Assembly: GCA_020697375.1 (NCBI GenBank)
Contig: JAJFBJ010000095.1
Span: 1-12,305, forward strand
DNA length: 12,305 nucleotides
Reading direction: 5' to 3'
Source of the DNA: Nitrospira sp.
GTDB taxonomy: Bacteria; Nitrospirota; Nitrospiria; Nitrospirales; Nitrospiraceae
A program made the position numbers and the translations under genes. Below the pieces are notes generated by a model. The model saw only the letters and a program-made list of their open reading frames with translations, searched no databases and had not been told where the DNA came from. This document shows, piece by piece, positions 1-6,528 of this stretch (positions are counted from its first letter, which is position 1; each line of letters begins with the position of its first letter).

Positions 1-2
1 TG

Positions 3-725
3 CTAGGGTCGGCTCAACACCGGCGCCCTCACGACTTCTACATCGGCGGGAGTCTTGAAATCAAATAGATCATCCTTCAATCCACTGTTCGGCTTCAGCT
101 CTGAAAATTCAAACGTGGCGATATTTCCAGTGACTTCATGCAGGGCGATCGTCTTGAGGAAATAGGTCTTGGGCTGCACCTCGACCACAATCCGCTGAAT
201 CGCCCGCTCCGGTTCGGAACGCCCCTGCTTCGGCGTCAGCGACAGCAGAGGAATCCCTCCAGCCCCCCGCTCCTTGTCAGGCGCCGGCGCGATATCGAAT
301 TCTTCGTCCAGTTTGGCCACGCCCTGCAGCAGTTGCAACGGCGCCTGGGAGGCGGCCATATAAGTGAGCTTGCCGACAAGCACCTGCTTGTGCTCGGGAA
401 CATACATCTTCACATCGTCTTTGTTGACGTAGATCTCTTCAGTCGCCGGCTCGATATAGTCCCAACGCAGGCGGCCGGGCTTTTTGATGTAGAACCGGCC
501 GGTTGAAATCACCGGCGTGGAAAATCCTTCGATCCTCGTCTTTTGAGTGAATGACGCTTGCAGGTCCTTGGTTTTCTCGTACCGGGCCTGGATCTTCTTG
601 ACCACCTCCAAAGCTTCTTGAAGAGCCTGTTCATCGACCGGTGGTTCGTCGGCCGTCACCGGCTGAGAAACGGCCAGAACTCCACCCAAGAAAACCAGAG
701 CGCATATCGAAACCGTCCGCATCAT
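3..725 (-). CDS. lolA: Outer-membrane lipoprotein carrier protein LolA
   Basis: LolA is the periplasmic chaperone that takes lipoproteins released by LolCDE at the inner membrane and carries them to the outer membrane. The 240-residue product opens with a signal peptide: Arg3, a hydrophobic stretch at about 5-20, and a likely cut after VTA (residues 23-25). The family signature is clear at about 76-93, where a GRFYIKKPGRLRWDY stretch is followed by a Pro; this is the LolA beta-strand core. Length is slightly above the usual 200-220 because of an acidic N-terminal linker and a loop near 150-170. It starts inside the ftsK stop codon (ATGA overlap), with a GGAG ribosome site 7 bases upstream; a second ATG follows at once. 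The ftsK-lolA order also occurs in E. coli. No LolB is visible here. The family call is secure; the exact cleavage site is inferred. Confidence 0.93.
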   Translation of the reverse strand: MMRTVSICALVFLGGVLAVSQPVTADEPPVDEQALQEALEVVKKIQARYEKTKDLQASFTQKTRIEGFSTPVISTGRFYIKKPGRLRWDYIEPATEEIYVNKDDVKMYVPEHKQVLVGKLTYMAASQAPLQLLQGVAKLDEEFDIAPAPDKERGAGGIPLLSLTPKQGRSEPERAIQRIVVEVQPKTYFLKTIALHEVTGNIATFEFSELKPNSGLKDDLFDFKTPADVEVVRAPVLSRP

Positions 726-3154
726 GCCTCATCTCCACCGACCGGTCCGCGACGTCCGAGAACTTCCCGGCGTCCATCCCGGCCTGCCGCTCCGACCACG
801 CCTTCCGCTTCCATCTGCTCGATCATGCGCGCCGCCCGAGGATAGCCCACGCGCAGCCGCCGTTGGATCAGGGACGCCGAGGCCTGCCCGGTGGACAACA
901 CCAGGTCCTTGGCCTGCTCATAGACTTCATCCTTCGCCTGCTCCTCCTCCGCTTCATCCTGCTTGAGCGATTGCAGTTCGCGGCAATAGGAAGGCAACGC
1001 CTGTTTCTTCACGAATTCCACGACCCGCCTCACGTCATCGTCCGACACATAGGACCCGTGAATGCGCATCAATTTTCCGGTTCCCGAAGCGAGGTACAAC
1101 ATATCACCCCGTCCGAGCAATGCTTCCGCGCCGTTGGCGTCGAGAATGGTGCGGGAATCGGTTTTGGATGATACCTGAAACGCGATGCGGGCGGGGAAGT
1201 TGGCTTTGATCAGGCCGGTCAGCACATCGACCGACGGCCGCTGGGTCGCCAGGATGAGGTGAATTCCGGACGCGCGTGCCATTTGTGCCAACCGCGCAAT
1301 CTTGTCTTCGACGTCTTTCGGCGCCACCATCATCAGGTCCGCCAATTCGTCGATCATCACCATGATGTAGGGCAATGGTTCAGGAGGAGTCGGAGCAAGG
1401 CAGTCCGCTGGTCCGTTGATGCCCGCCGGTTCCGCGTTCTCCCCCTTCGAAAGCCGTTCCTCTTCGGAAAGAAACGTCAGCTCAACCTGTTCCGGTTTGC
1501 CCGATTGCCAGGCATCCGAGACAACCCCTTGCACGTCGGAGATCTTCCTATTGTACGCTTCGATGCTGCGTACCCCCGCCTCGGCCAGGAGTTTATAGCG
1601 CCGTTCCATTTCCTGCACGACCCACCCCAGCCCGCGAGCAGCCGATTTAGGATCTGTAATGACGGGACGGAGCAGATGCGGAATGCCGTCGTAACTTTGG
1701 AACTCCAACATTTTCGGGTCGATAAGGAGCATTTTCACTTCATTCGGCCGAGCGTTGAACAAAATACTGAGCAACATGGTGTTCAGGCTCACGCTCTTGC
1801 CGGCTCCCGTGGCCCCCGCGACCAGGAGGTGAGGCATCGTCTTGAGGTCGGCGCTAACCGCCCCGCCGAAAATATCCTTCCCGAGCGCCAGGCTCAGCTT
1901 GGAACGGGATCTTGAAAACGCGTCGCTGGTGACCACTTCCTTCAACGACACCGTTTCCCGGTGCGGATTAGGCACTTCGATTCCCACGACCGATTTCCCG
2001 GGAAGCGGCGCCACGATGCGCAGGCTGATGGCTTTGAGCGCCAAGGCAAGGTCGTCTGCCAGGTTGACGATACGCGCGACTTTGGTGCCGGGCGCCGGCT
2101 CGAATTCATACATGGTCACGACCGGCCCCGGCTGCACCTCTGTCACCCGGCCGTCGATCGCAAAACTTTTTAGGGCCTTGGTCAGAATTTCTGATTGCAG
2201 GTTGAGCTGTTCGTCACTGAGCCGGGCAAGCGGCCCCGAGGGATCGCTCAATAGTTCCTGGGGATCTGGTAACACGTAGCCGTCCGAAACGGAGCGGCTC
2301 GTGGCGACCGCCGAGGCCGGCTCCTCCGCAGGCGCGGCACGCTTCTCCACCTTGATCGGCGGCTGAATCTTCGGCGGGACCATCGGAATCACAATCTGAT
2401 TCAACGCTTCGGCCACTACCTGCACTTCGCGATCTAACTCCTGCACCCCGGCTTCACGTGGCGCGCGCAACGTCTTTGTACGGGGTTGCTTCGGCAAGCT
2501 CTCTTGGTTCCCCGGCCACTCCGGTAACCAGCCGGACATTCGCTCGCGGCCTGCGGCCCACCAATCGGGCAGTCGCTGGAGCAACCTCGTCAGGGACAGC
2601 GGTACAGTAAACAGTAAGGCGATCGTCAACCCGGTGAGAATGATGATATGCGCGCCGGTATTGGCGAAATAACTCCGGAAGCCGTCGGCCAATACCTGGC
2701 CGACAATACCGCCGGCCATGCCGCGATTGACCCATCCGCTCGAAATAGTAGGGACTGCCGTGACTTCCAGATGCAGGAGCGCGCTCAAAAATATCATCGC
2801 CGCCACTCCACTGCCGGCATTCCTGAGGCGAACCGTAAGGGGAATCGGCATGAAACAACGGGCGCCGAGCAGTCCGATCAGGATTGGAAACAGATAGGCG
2901 GCTCCGCCGACCATGAAGAAACAGATTGCCGCCGACAGCGCCCCGACCGATCCGATCATGTTCTTGGGGTGAGTGCCGACCGTTCCCGATGCCCCAATCG
3001 ATTTGGCATCGCCGGGAAAGAACGAGACCAGACTGAGCAGGATCAAGAGACCGGCCGCGATCAGGAGAACCCCGATCACTTCACGCTTCACATGTGAGGA
3101 ACGGGAAGGGGCTGAGCGGGCGTCACCGCGCTTTGCCGTGGTGGATACACCCAT
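722..3154 (-). CDS. ftsK: DNA translocase FtsK
   Basis: Septum-anchored, ATP-driven DNA pump that clears and aligns chromosome termini at division. With the start chosen here the product has 810 residues. Hydrophobic segments lie at about 26-46, 67-97, 114-128 and 168-185 (N-terminal membrane domain), followed by a short Pro/Ala/Glu linker to about 300. The motor has Walker A GATGAGKS (447-454, Lys453) and Walker B IMVMIDELADL (597-607, Asp602-Glu603). The C-terminal gamma winged-helix domain, which in the family reads oriented KOPS sites, spans about 742-800 (SASLIQRRLRVGYPRAARMIE). The linker before Walker B (about 536-594) is longer than in SpoIIIE-type proteins. The frame can be opened 21 codons further from a GTG at 3217, but that extension lies over the promoter and is hydrophobic and Cys-rich, so I prefer ATG 3154. 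It overlaps lolA by ATGA. Confidence 0.96.
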   Translation of the reverse strand: MGVSTTAKRGDARSAPSRSSHVKREVIGVLLIAAGLLILLSLVSFFPGDAKSIGASGTVGTHPKNMIGSVGALSAAICFFMVGGAAYLFPILIGLLGARCFMPIPLTVRLRNAGSGVAAMIFLSALLHLEVTAVPTISSGWVNRGMAGGIVGQVLADGFRSYFANTGAHIIILTGLTIALLFTVPLSLTRLLQRLPDWWAAGRERMSGWLPEWPGNQESLPKQPRTKTLRAPREAGVQELDREVQVVAEALNQIVIPMVPPKIQPPIKVEKRAAPAEEPASAVATSRSVSDGYVLPDPQELLSDPSGPLARLSDEQLNLQSEILTKALKSFAIDGRVTEVQPGPVVTMYEFEPAPGTKVARIVNLADDLALALKAISLRIVAPLPGKSVVGIEVPNPHRETVSLKEVVTSDAFSRSRSKLSLALGKDIFGGAVSADLKTMPHLLVAGATGAGKSVSLNTMLLSILFNARPNEVKMLLIDPKMLEFQSYDGIPHLLRPVITDPKSAARGLGWVVQEMERRYKLLAEAGVRSIEAYNRKISDVQGVVSDAWQSGKPEQVELTFLSEEERLSKGENAEPAGINGPADCLAPTPPEPLPYIMVMIDELADLMMVAPKDVEDKIARLAQMARASGIHLILATQRPSVDVLTGLIKANFPARIAFQVSSKTDSRTILDANGAEALLGRGDMLYLASGTGKLMRIHGSYVSDDDVRRVVEFVKKQALPSYCRELQSLKQDEAEEEQAKDEVYEQAKDLVLSTGQASASLIQRRLRVGYPRAARMIEQMEAEGVVGAAGRDGRREVLGRRGPVGGDEA

Positions 3155-3161
3155 GCGGCGG

Positions 3162-3190
3162 ATCGTAGCATAGGGAAAATGTCTTTTCAA
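3162..3190 (-). promoter_or_regulatory. Sigma70-type promoter of ftsK-lolA, predicted leaderless
   Basis: On the minus strand a -35 box TTGAAA (3190-3185) is followed by a 17-base spacer and a -10 box TACGAT (3167-3162). Only seven bases (CCGCCGC) separate the -10 box from the ATG at 3154. Transcription would therefore begin within about one or two bases of the start codon, and no ribosome-binding site is present there. The boxes are seen directly; promoter activity and the leaderless reading are inferred. Confidence 0.6.
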
Positions 3191-3203
3191 ACAAAGGAGC
3201 CAT

Positions 3204-3248
3204 CTCGCGCAGGCCACTGCAAAAGCGCCGGTACCGAACTCGCGCAGG
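3204..3248. repeat. 10-bp direct repeat, 35-bp period, upstream of ftsK
   Basis: The decamer CTCGCGCAGG occurs at 3204-3213 and again at 3239-3248, in the 100-base gap between rsmA and ftsK. The nearer copy lies 14 bases upstream of the ftsK -35 box. The 35-base offset is about three and a half helical turns, so the copies would not lie on the same DNA face. It could be a regulator site or chance in GC-rich DNA. Confidence 0.4.
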
Positions 3249-3254
3249 GCATGA

Positions 3255-4058
3255 TCATGCCGGATCTTGACCGAGTAAACGCACGAGCGTTCGGTAGTGA
3301 TCGACCGTGAGCATTTCGGCCCTGGCTTGCAGCGGTAATCCTGCCGCGTCGATCATGCTCACGATCCGATCGGTGGGATACCCTTCGTCACGCAGAGAAT
3401 TCACCAGCGTCTTGCGGCGATGGGCAAACGAGGCTCGTACGAAGCGCCGAAACTTTTCGCGCTGAATTGGATCAAACTCGTCCTGCGATCTGACCGTGAG
3501 CTGCACCACCGCCGACCCGACGGCCGGGCGCGGGCGAAAACAATTCGCCGAGACGCGAAACGCCAGGCTCACGTCTGCCGCCTCTTGCGTCAGCACCGAC
3601 AGGATTCCGTAGTCCTCGCCATTCGGCTTTGCCGCGAGTCGCAGAGCGACTTCCGTTTGCAGCATCAGGACCATGCGATCGAGATGGGCGCGGGCATCAA
3701 GCATGGCAAACAAGAGCGGCGTGGAAGCATAATAGGGCAAATTCGCCACTACCACCGTGCGAGGCGGCAGACTGACGAAGGGAAACTCCAGCGCATCCCC
3801 GATTCGAAGGTCCAGGTTGCGGCAATGGCCGATGCTATCTCGAAGGCAAGTATGCAATTGGGGATCGATCTCGACTGCAATGACCCGGCCGGCTTCGGCA
3901 CACAATCCAGCCGTGAGGGCGCCTCGGCCCGGTCCAATCTCCAGCACCGTCTCGTCAGGACGAAGCGCGGCCAGCGATACGATCTTGCGGACGATGTTCG
4001 GATCGATGAGAAAATTTTGGCCGAGTCGCTTGAGAGCTGGAGGGAAGGAGGTAGCCAT
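3255..4058 (-). CDS. rsmA: 16S rRNA (adenine1518-N6/adenine1519-N6)-dimethyltransferase RsmA (KsgA)
   Basis: RsmA uses S-adenosylmethionine to dimethylate the two adjacent adenines of the helix 45 loop in 16S rRNA, a late quality step in 30S assembly. Its absence gives kasugamycin resistance in other bacteria. From ATG 4058 the protein has 267 residues, the usual length. It shows the family N-terminus RLGQNFLIDPNIV (11-23), the SAM-binding EIGPGRG (40-46), an acidic ribose-contact region AVEID (61-65), GDAL (88-91), and the catalytic NLPY motif (106-109). The C-terminal region has the family pattern FVRASFAHRRKTLVNSL. Alternative starts are TTG 4076 and GTG 4073; the GTG has an AAGGG-like site four bases upstream, so six to seven more residues are possible. 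It follows the small gene ending at 4081, within the larC-to-rsmA unit. The pdxA-rsmA linkage is also seen in E. coli. Confidence 0.96.
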   Translation of the reverse strand: MATSFPPALKRLGQNFLIDPNIVRKIVSLAALRPDETVLEIGPGRGALTAGLCAEAGRVIAVEIDPQLHTCLRDSIGHCRNLDLRIGDALEFPFVSLPPRTVVVANLPYYASTPLLFAMLDARAHLDRMVLMLQTEVALRLAAKPNGEDYGILSVLTQEAADVSLAFRVSANCFRPRPAVGSAVVQLTVRSQDEFDPIQREKFRRFVRASFAHRRKTLVNSLRDEGYPTDRIVSMIDAAGLPLQARAEMLTVDHYRTLVRLLGQDPA

Positions 4059-4080
4059 TGTTTCGCTTTTCACCAATCCC

Positions 4081-4401
4081 TTACCCGGAGGCAGGAGGAA
4101 CTGCCGTTCGGAGCCGTTTTGCCAGCGCCGTGAGGTGAGAGCGATAACAGTCCACTTCGTCGGAGAATTCTTCGATCAGGTCGTTGGTGAAGGCCGGCCC
4201 AGGGCTCTTGTGCGCCAGCTCATCCGCTTCATTTTTCCCGGCATGTTGCTGGAGCAACGTCACCGTGCGGATCTTCCACTTCGCAATGCGTTCAGATCCC
4301 AATACCGTGTTCAAGTCCTGGGCTGTCTGTTTTGCTATTGCGTCGAGTTCCTTCACCTGTTGATCGATGACGGACAATGCAGAGGGGCCGGCTTCCGACA
4401 T
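4081..4401 (-). CDS. Conserved-looking small protein of unknown function between pdxA and rsmA
   Basis: I do not recognise this 106-residue protein. It is hydrophilic, has no signal peptide or membrane span, and looks mostly helical: a heptad-like stretch around 10-35 (VIDQQVKELDAIAKQ), a basic Trp-containing segment near 36-52 (GSERIAKWKIRTVTLL), then an acidic helix near 72-95 (NDLIEEFSDEVDCYRSHL) and a basic tail. The start is ATG 4401 because AGAGGT (4416-4411) lies nine bases upstream; an ATG at 4476 would add 25 Lys/Arg/Pro-rich residues lying wholly over the pdxA 3' end. The ribosome site overlaps the pdxA stop codon, and the gene ends 22 bases before the rsmA ATG, so it is very probably co-transcribed and translationally coupled with pdxA. 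A ribosome- or RNA-related role would fit its position, but nothing in the sequence proves it. Confidence 0.75.
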   Translation of the reverse strand: MSEAGPSALSVIDQQVKELDAIAKQTAQDLNTVLGSERIAKWKIRTVTLLQQHAGKNEADELAHKSPGPAFTNDLIEEFSDEVDCYRSHLTALAKRLRTAVPPASG

Positions 4402-4408
4402 AGATTTT

Positions 4409-5452
4409 TTACCTCTTTTCTTCTTCTCGAGATTTTTTGACGGCCGGCGACCAGGATTGGGCAAGGCGGGCGGCAACCTTCGCCGCTTCCATCAGGCTGC
4501 CATGTTCGGCGACCCCTTTGCCGGCAATATCGTAGGCCGTTCCATGGTCGACCGAGGTCCGGATGATCGGCAGTCCAACCGTCAGGTTCACACAGGTTCC
4601 AAAGGCCACCAGCTTCAGCGGGATGAGCCCCTGGTCATGATACATCGCCACCACACCATCGTAGGCGCCTCTGGCCGCTTTCCCAAATAAAGTATCGGCC
4701 GGCAGCGGGCCGCTGGCTTTGATTCCCTCGGCCCTGGCTTGTTGCACGGCCGGGGCGATGCTGATCGATTCCTCGTTGCCGAACAAGCCATGTTCGCCCG
4801 CATGCGGGTTCAACGCCGCCACGCCGATCTTCGGTCGCATGATGCCGAAGTACTTCGTCAGCCCGAGATGAGCGAGGCGAATCGATTTGGCAATTCGCTC
4901 CGTGGTCAGCAGAGGGGACAAGGCGTTAATGGCCACGTGCGTCGTGGTGAACATGATCTTCAGCGGGCCGCCGACGATCATCATCCCGAATTCCTTGCTT
5001 CCGGTCAGGTCTGCCAGCAGCTCCGTATGGCCGGGGTAGTGAAACCCGGCCATGTGCATAGCCTCTTTGTTGATGGGCGCGGTCACGATCCCGGCCAAGC
5101 TCCCTACCTGCGCAAGTTCGACCGCAGCCTTGATGAATGCGACAGAAGCGGCTCCGGTCGCCTCTGCGGCAACACCCATACGAAACCTCGGCAAGGCGTG
5201 GTCGAGCGGGTCCATCAGGGCCACTTGTCCGGCTTTCAGGCGCAGGCCGTTCGCCGGTTCGAATGCCACCACCTGCAACGGCAACTTCAATCCCTTGATC
5301 GTCCGTTCCAGAACGGCGTGGGAACCGATGACAACCGGACGGCACAGGCGTCCCAAGGCCTTGTCGGCCAAGGCCTTGGCAATGACTTCCGGTCCGATTC
5401 CGGCCGGGTCTCCCATCGTAAGACCCAAGAGAGGACGCGCTGTGCCTGTCAT
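4409..5452 (-). CDS. pdxA: 4-hydroxythreonine-4-phosphate dehydrogenase PdxA
   Basis: PdxA oxidises 4-phosphohydroxy-L-threonine with NAD+; spontaneous decarboxylation gives 3-amino-2-oxopropyl phosphate, which PdxJ condenses with deoxyxylulose phosphate to make pyridoxine 5'-phosphate. From ATG 5452 the protein has 347 residues. Seen directly are the N-terminal TMGDPAGIGPE (12-22), the substrate motif GHTELLADLTG (141-151), and three histidines in the positions of the family's metal ligands: His172 (TTHVAI), His217 (NPHAGE) and His272 (MYHDQGLIPLK). The C-terminal RTSVDHGTAYDIAGKG (298-313) is also typical. An in-frame ATG at 5467 overlapping the preceding gene would add five residues, and the frame continues to 5509; neither ATG has a good ribosome site. 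The gene begins four bases after the exchanger stop, so coupling is likely. The DUF1537-linked PdxA2 class is an alternative specificity, but no kinase partner is nearby. Confidence 0.96.
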   Translation of the reverse strand: MTGTARPLLGLTMGDPAGIGPEVIAKALADKALGRLCRPVVIGSHAVLERTIKGLKLPLQVVAFEPANGLRLKAGQVALMDPLDHALPRFRMGVAAEATGAASVAFIKAAVELAQVGSLAGIVTAPINKEAMHMAGFHYPGHTELLADLTGSKEFGMMIVGGPLKIMFTTTHVAINALSPLLTTERIAKSIRLAHLGLTKYFGIMRPKIGVAALNPHAGEHGLFGNEESISIAPAVQQARAEGIKASGPLPADTLFGKAARGAYDGVVAMYHDQGLIPLKLVAFGTCVNLTVGLPIIRTSVDHGTAYDIAGKGVAEHGSLMEAAKVAARLAQSWSPAVKKSREEEKR

Positions 5453-5456
5453 GCGT

Positions 5457-6497
5457 TTAGGAGCCATGCGTGTAGAGATAGAGGGTATAGCCAAGGTACA
5501 GCAACGCACTGCCGCTCAGCAACCAGGGACGCCACTGTCCTGACCAGGATAGCTGGAGCAAACTCATGCCCATCGCGAAGACGGCCAGCACCATCGTCGC
5601 CAACGCCGTCGCCCCCAGGGTCCAATCGGTGCCAATCAACCCCACGGACACGGGAAACGTGCCTTGAAACACCATCGCACCGGTGACATTCCCAACCGCC
5701 AGACGATCCTTCTTGCGATACAGCCAGAGAAAACTGTTGGACATTTCCGGCAGCTCGGTTGCCAGCGGGGCGATCAACAAGGCAAGGATGAGGGGCGACA
5801 CCTCCAAGGCCGACGAAATGGAATTCGCGGCCGTGACGAATAGGTGCGCTCCTCCCACCAACCCCAGCAGTCCGACGATGCCTTGCGCCGCGATGACGGC
5901 ATAGGAGGGGCGCGTCGCCCGGCGGGAAAATAACAGGGGCTCAAGGTCACTGCCGCCTCCCGTTCCCTCGTCCTGCGCCGAAAACTTGAGTCGCATATAG
6001 TAGACGTAGAGCCCGAGGAGGAATACCGCGACCGCTCCATGAAAGAGACGCGACGGGATGACTGCGCAGGTCAATGCCAGAACGTAACTCACGAGAAAGA
6101 ACGTGATATCGACCCGGACTTCGCCGTAGTCGAGCTTGAAGACAGCCGTCCGTTTACCCAACCTGGCATACAGCAGCAGAAGTAACGCCAGAATCGGCAA
6201 GACCAGCGTGCTCAACATGAAGGGCGCGCCAAGGATTGCTCCCAGCCCAACCTCCACCTGCTCCCGACCGGACCCGAAGAAAATGGCGATGATCGGAATC
6301 GACGTTTCCGGCAAGGTCGTCCCGACCGCCGCAAAGACACTTCCGACTGCGCCCTCTGAAATATTCAGGCGCTTCCCGAGCCACTCGATTCCATTCGTAA
6401 AGAGGTGACATCCGAGCAGGGTAATGACGACCGAGGCGATGAACAGCAGCACGTACCCGAGGACGGTCAAGGCAGGCCCCGTAAGGAAAAAGTACAA
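5457..6497 (-). CDS. CaCA-family sodium/calcium-type cation exchanger
   Basis: Integral membrane protein of about 346 residues with some ten hydrophobic segments and two inverted alpha-repeats, the layout of the CaCA (Na+/Ca2+ exchanger, YrbG-like) family. Alpha-1 contains AAVGTTLPETS (56-66) and GLGAILGAP (84-92); alpha-2 contains IAPLATELPEMS (242-253) and VGNVTGAMVFQ (268-278). A polar loop near 172-198 separates the halves. Family members move Ca2+ or another cation outward in exchange for Na+ or H+. The ion-site residues differ from textbook exchangers: the Asn/Asp usually found after Gly-Ser in each repeat is replaced (GAP, GAM), and the second repeat has Glu248 in place of the usual Ser. 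The cation is therefore uncertain. The start is unclear: TTG 6497 has no ribosome site, and GTG near 6452 is possible. It lies 31 bases after larC and four before pdxA. Confidence 0.85.
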   Translation of the reverse strand: MYFFLTGPALTVLGYVLLFIASVVITLLGCHLFTNGIEWLGKRLNISEGAVGSVFAAVGTTLPETSIPIIAIFFGSGREQVEVGLGAILGAPFMLSTLVLPILALLLLLYARLGKRTAVFKLDYGEVRVDITFFLVSYVLALTCAVIPSRLFHGAVAVFLLGLYVYYMRLKFSAQDEGTGGGSDLEPLLFSRRATRPSYAVIAAQGIVGLLGLVGGAHLFVTAANSISSALEVSPLILALLIAPLATELPEMSNSFLWLYRKKDRLAVGNVTGAMVFQGTFPVSVGLIGTDWTLGATALATMVLAVFAMGMSLLQLSWSGQWRPWLLSGSALLYLGYTLYLYTHGS

Positions 6498-6528
6498 CGT
6501 AAAAAGGCAAATGGGTTGACCGATGTTT

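Noticed and set aside
3155..3217. N-terminal extension of FtsK from GTG 3217
   Set aside because: The 21 added codons cover the TTGAAA/TACGAT promoter and give a Cys/Arg-rich sequence not seen in FtsK N-termini.
3249..3260. Perfect 12-base palindrome GCATGATCATGC at the rsmA stop
   Set aside because: It is too short to be a terminator stem and has no T tract; I treat it as chance.
3420..4133. A 237-codon plus-strand open frame opposite rsmA
   Set aside because: It lies wholly over a clear rsmA and its 3' neighbour; composition is typical of a GC-rich antisense frame.
4739..5686. A 315-codon open frame on the plus strand opposite pdxA
   Set aside because: It is the antisense shadow of pdxA and the exchanger end, rich in Arg/His/Gln, without family motifs or a ribosome site.
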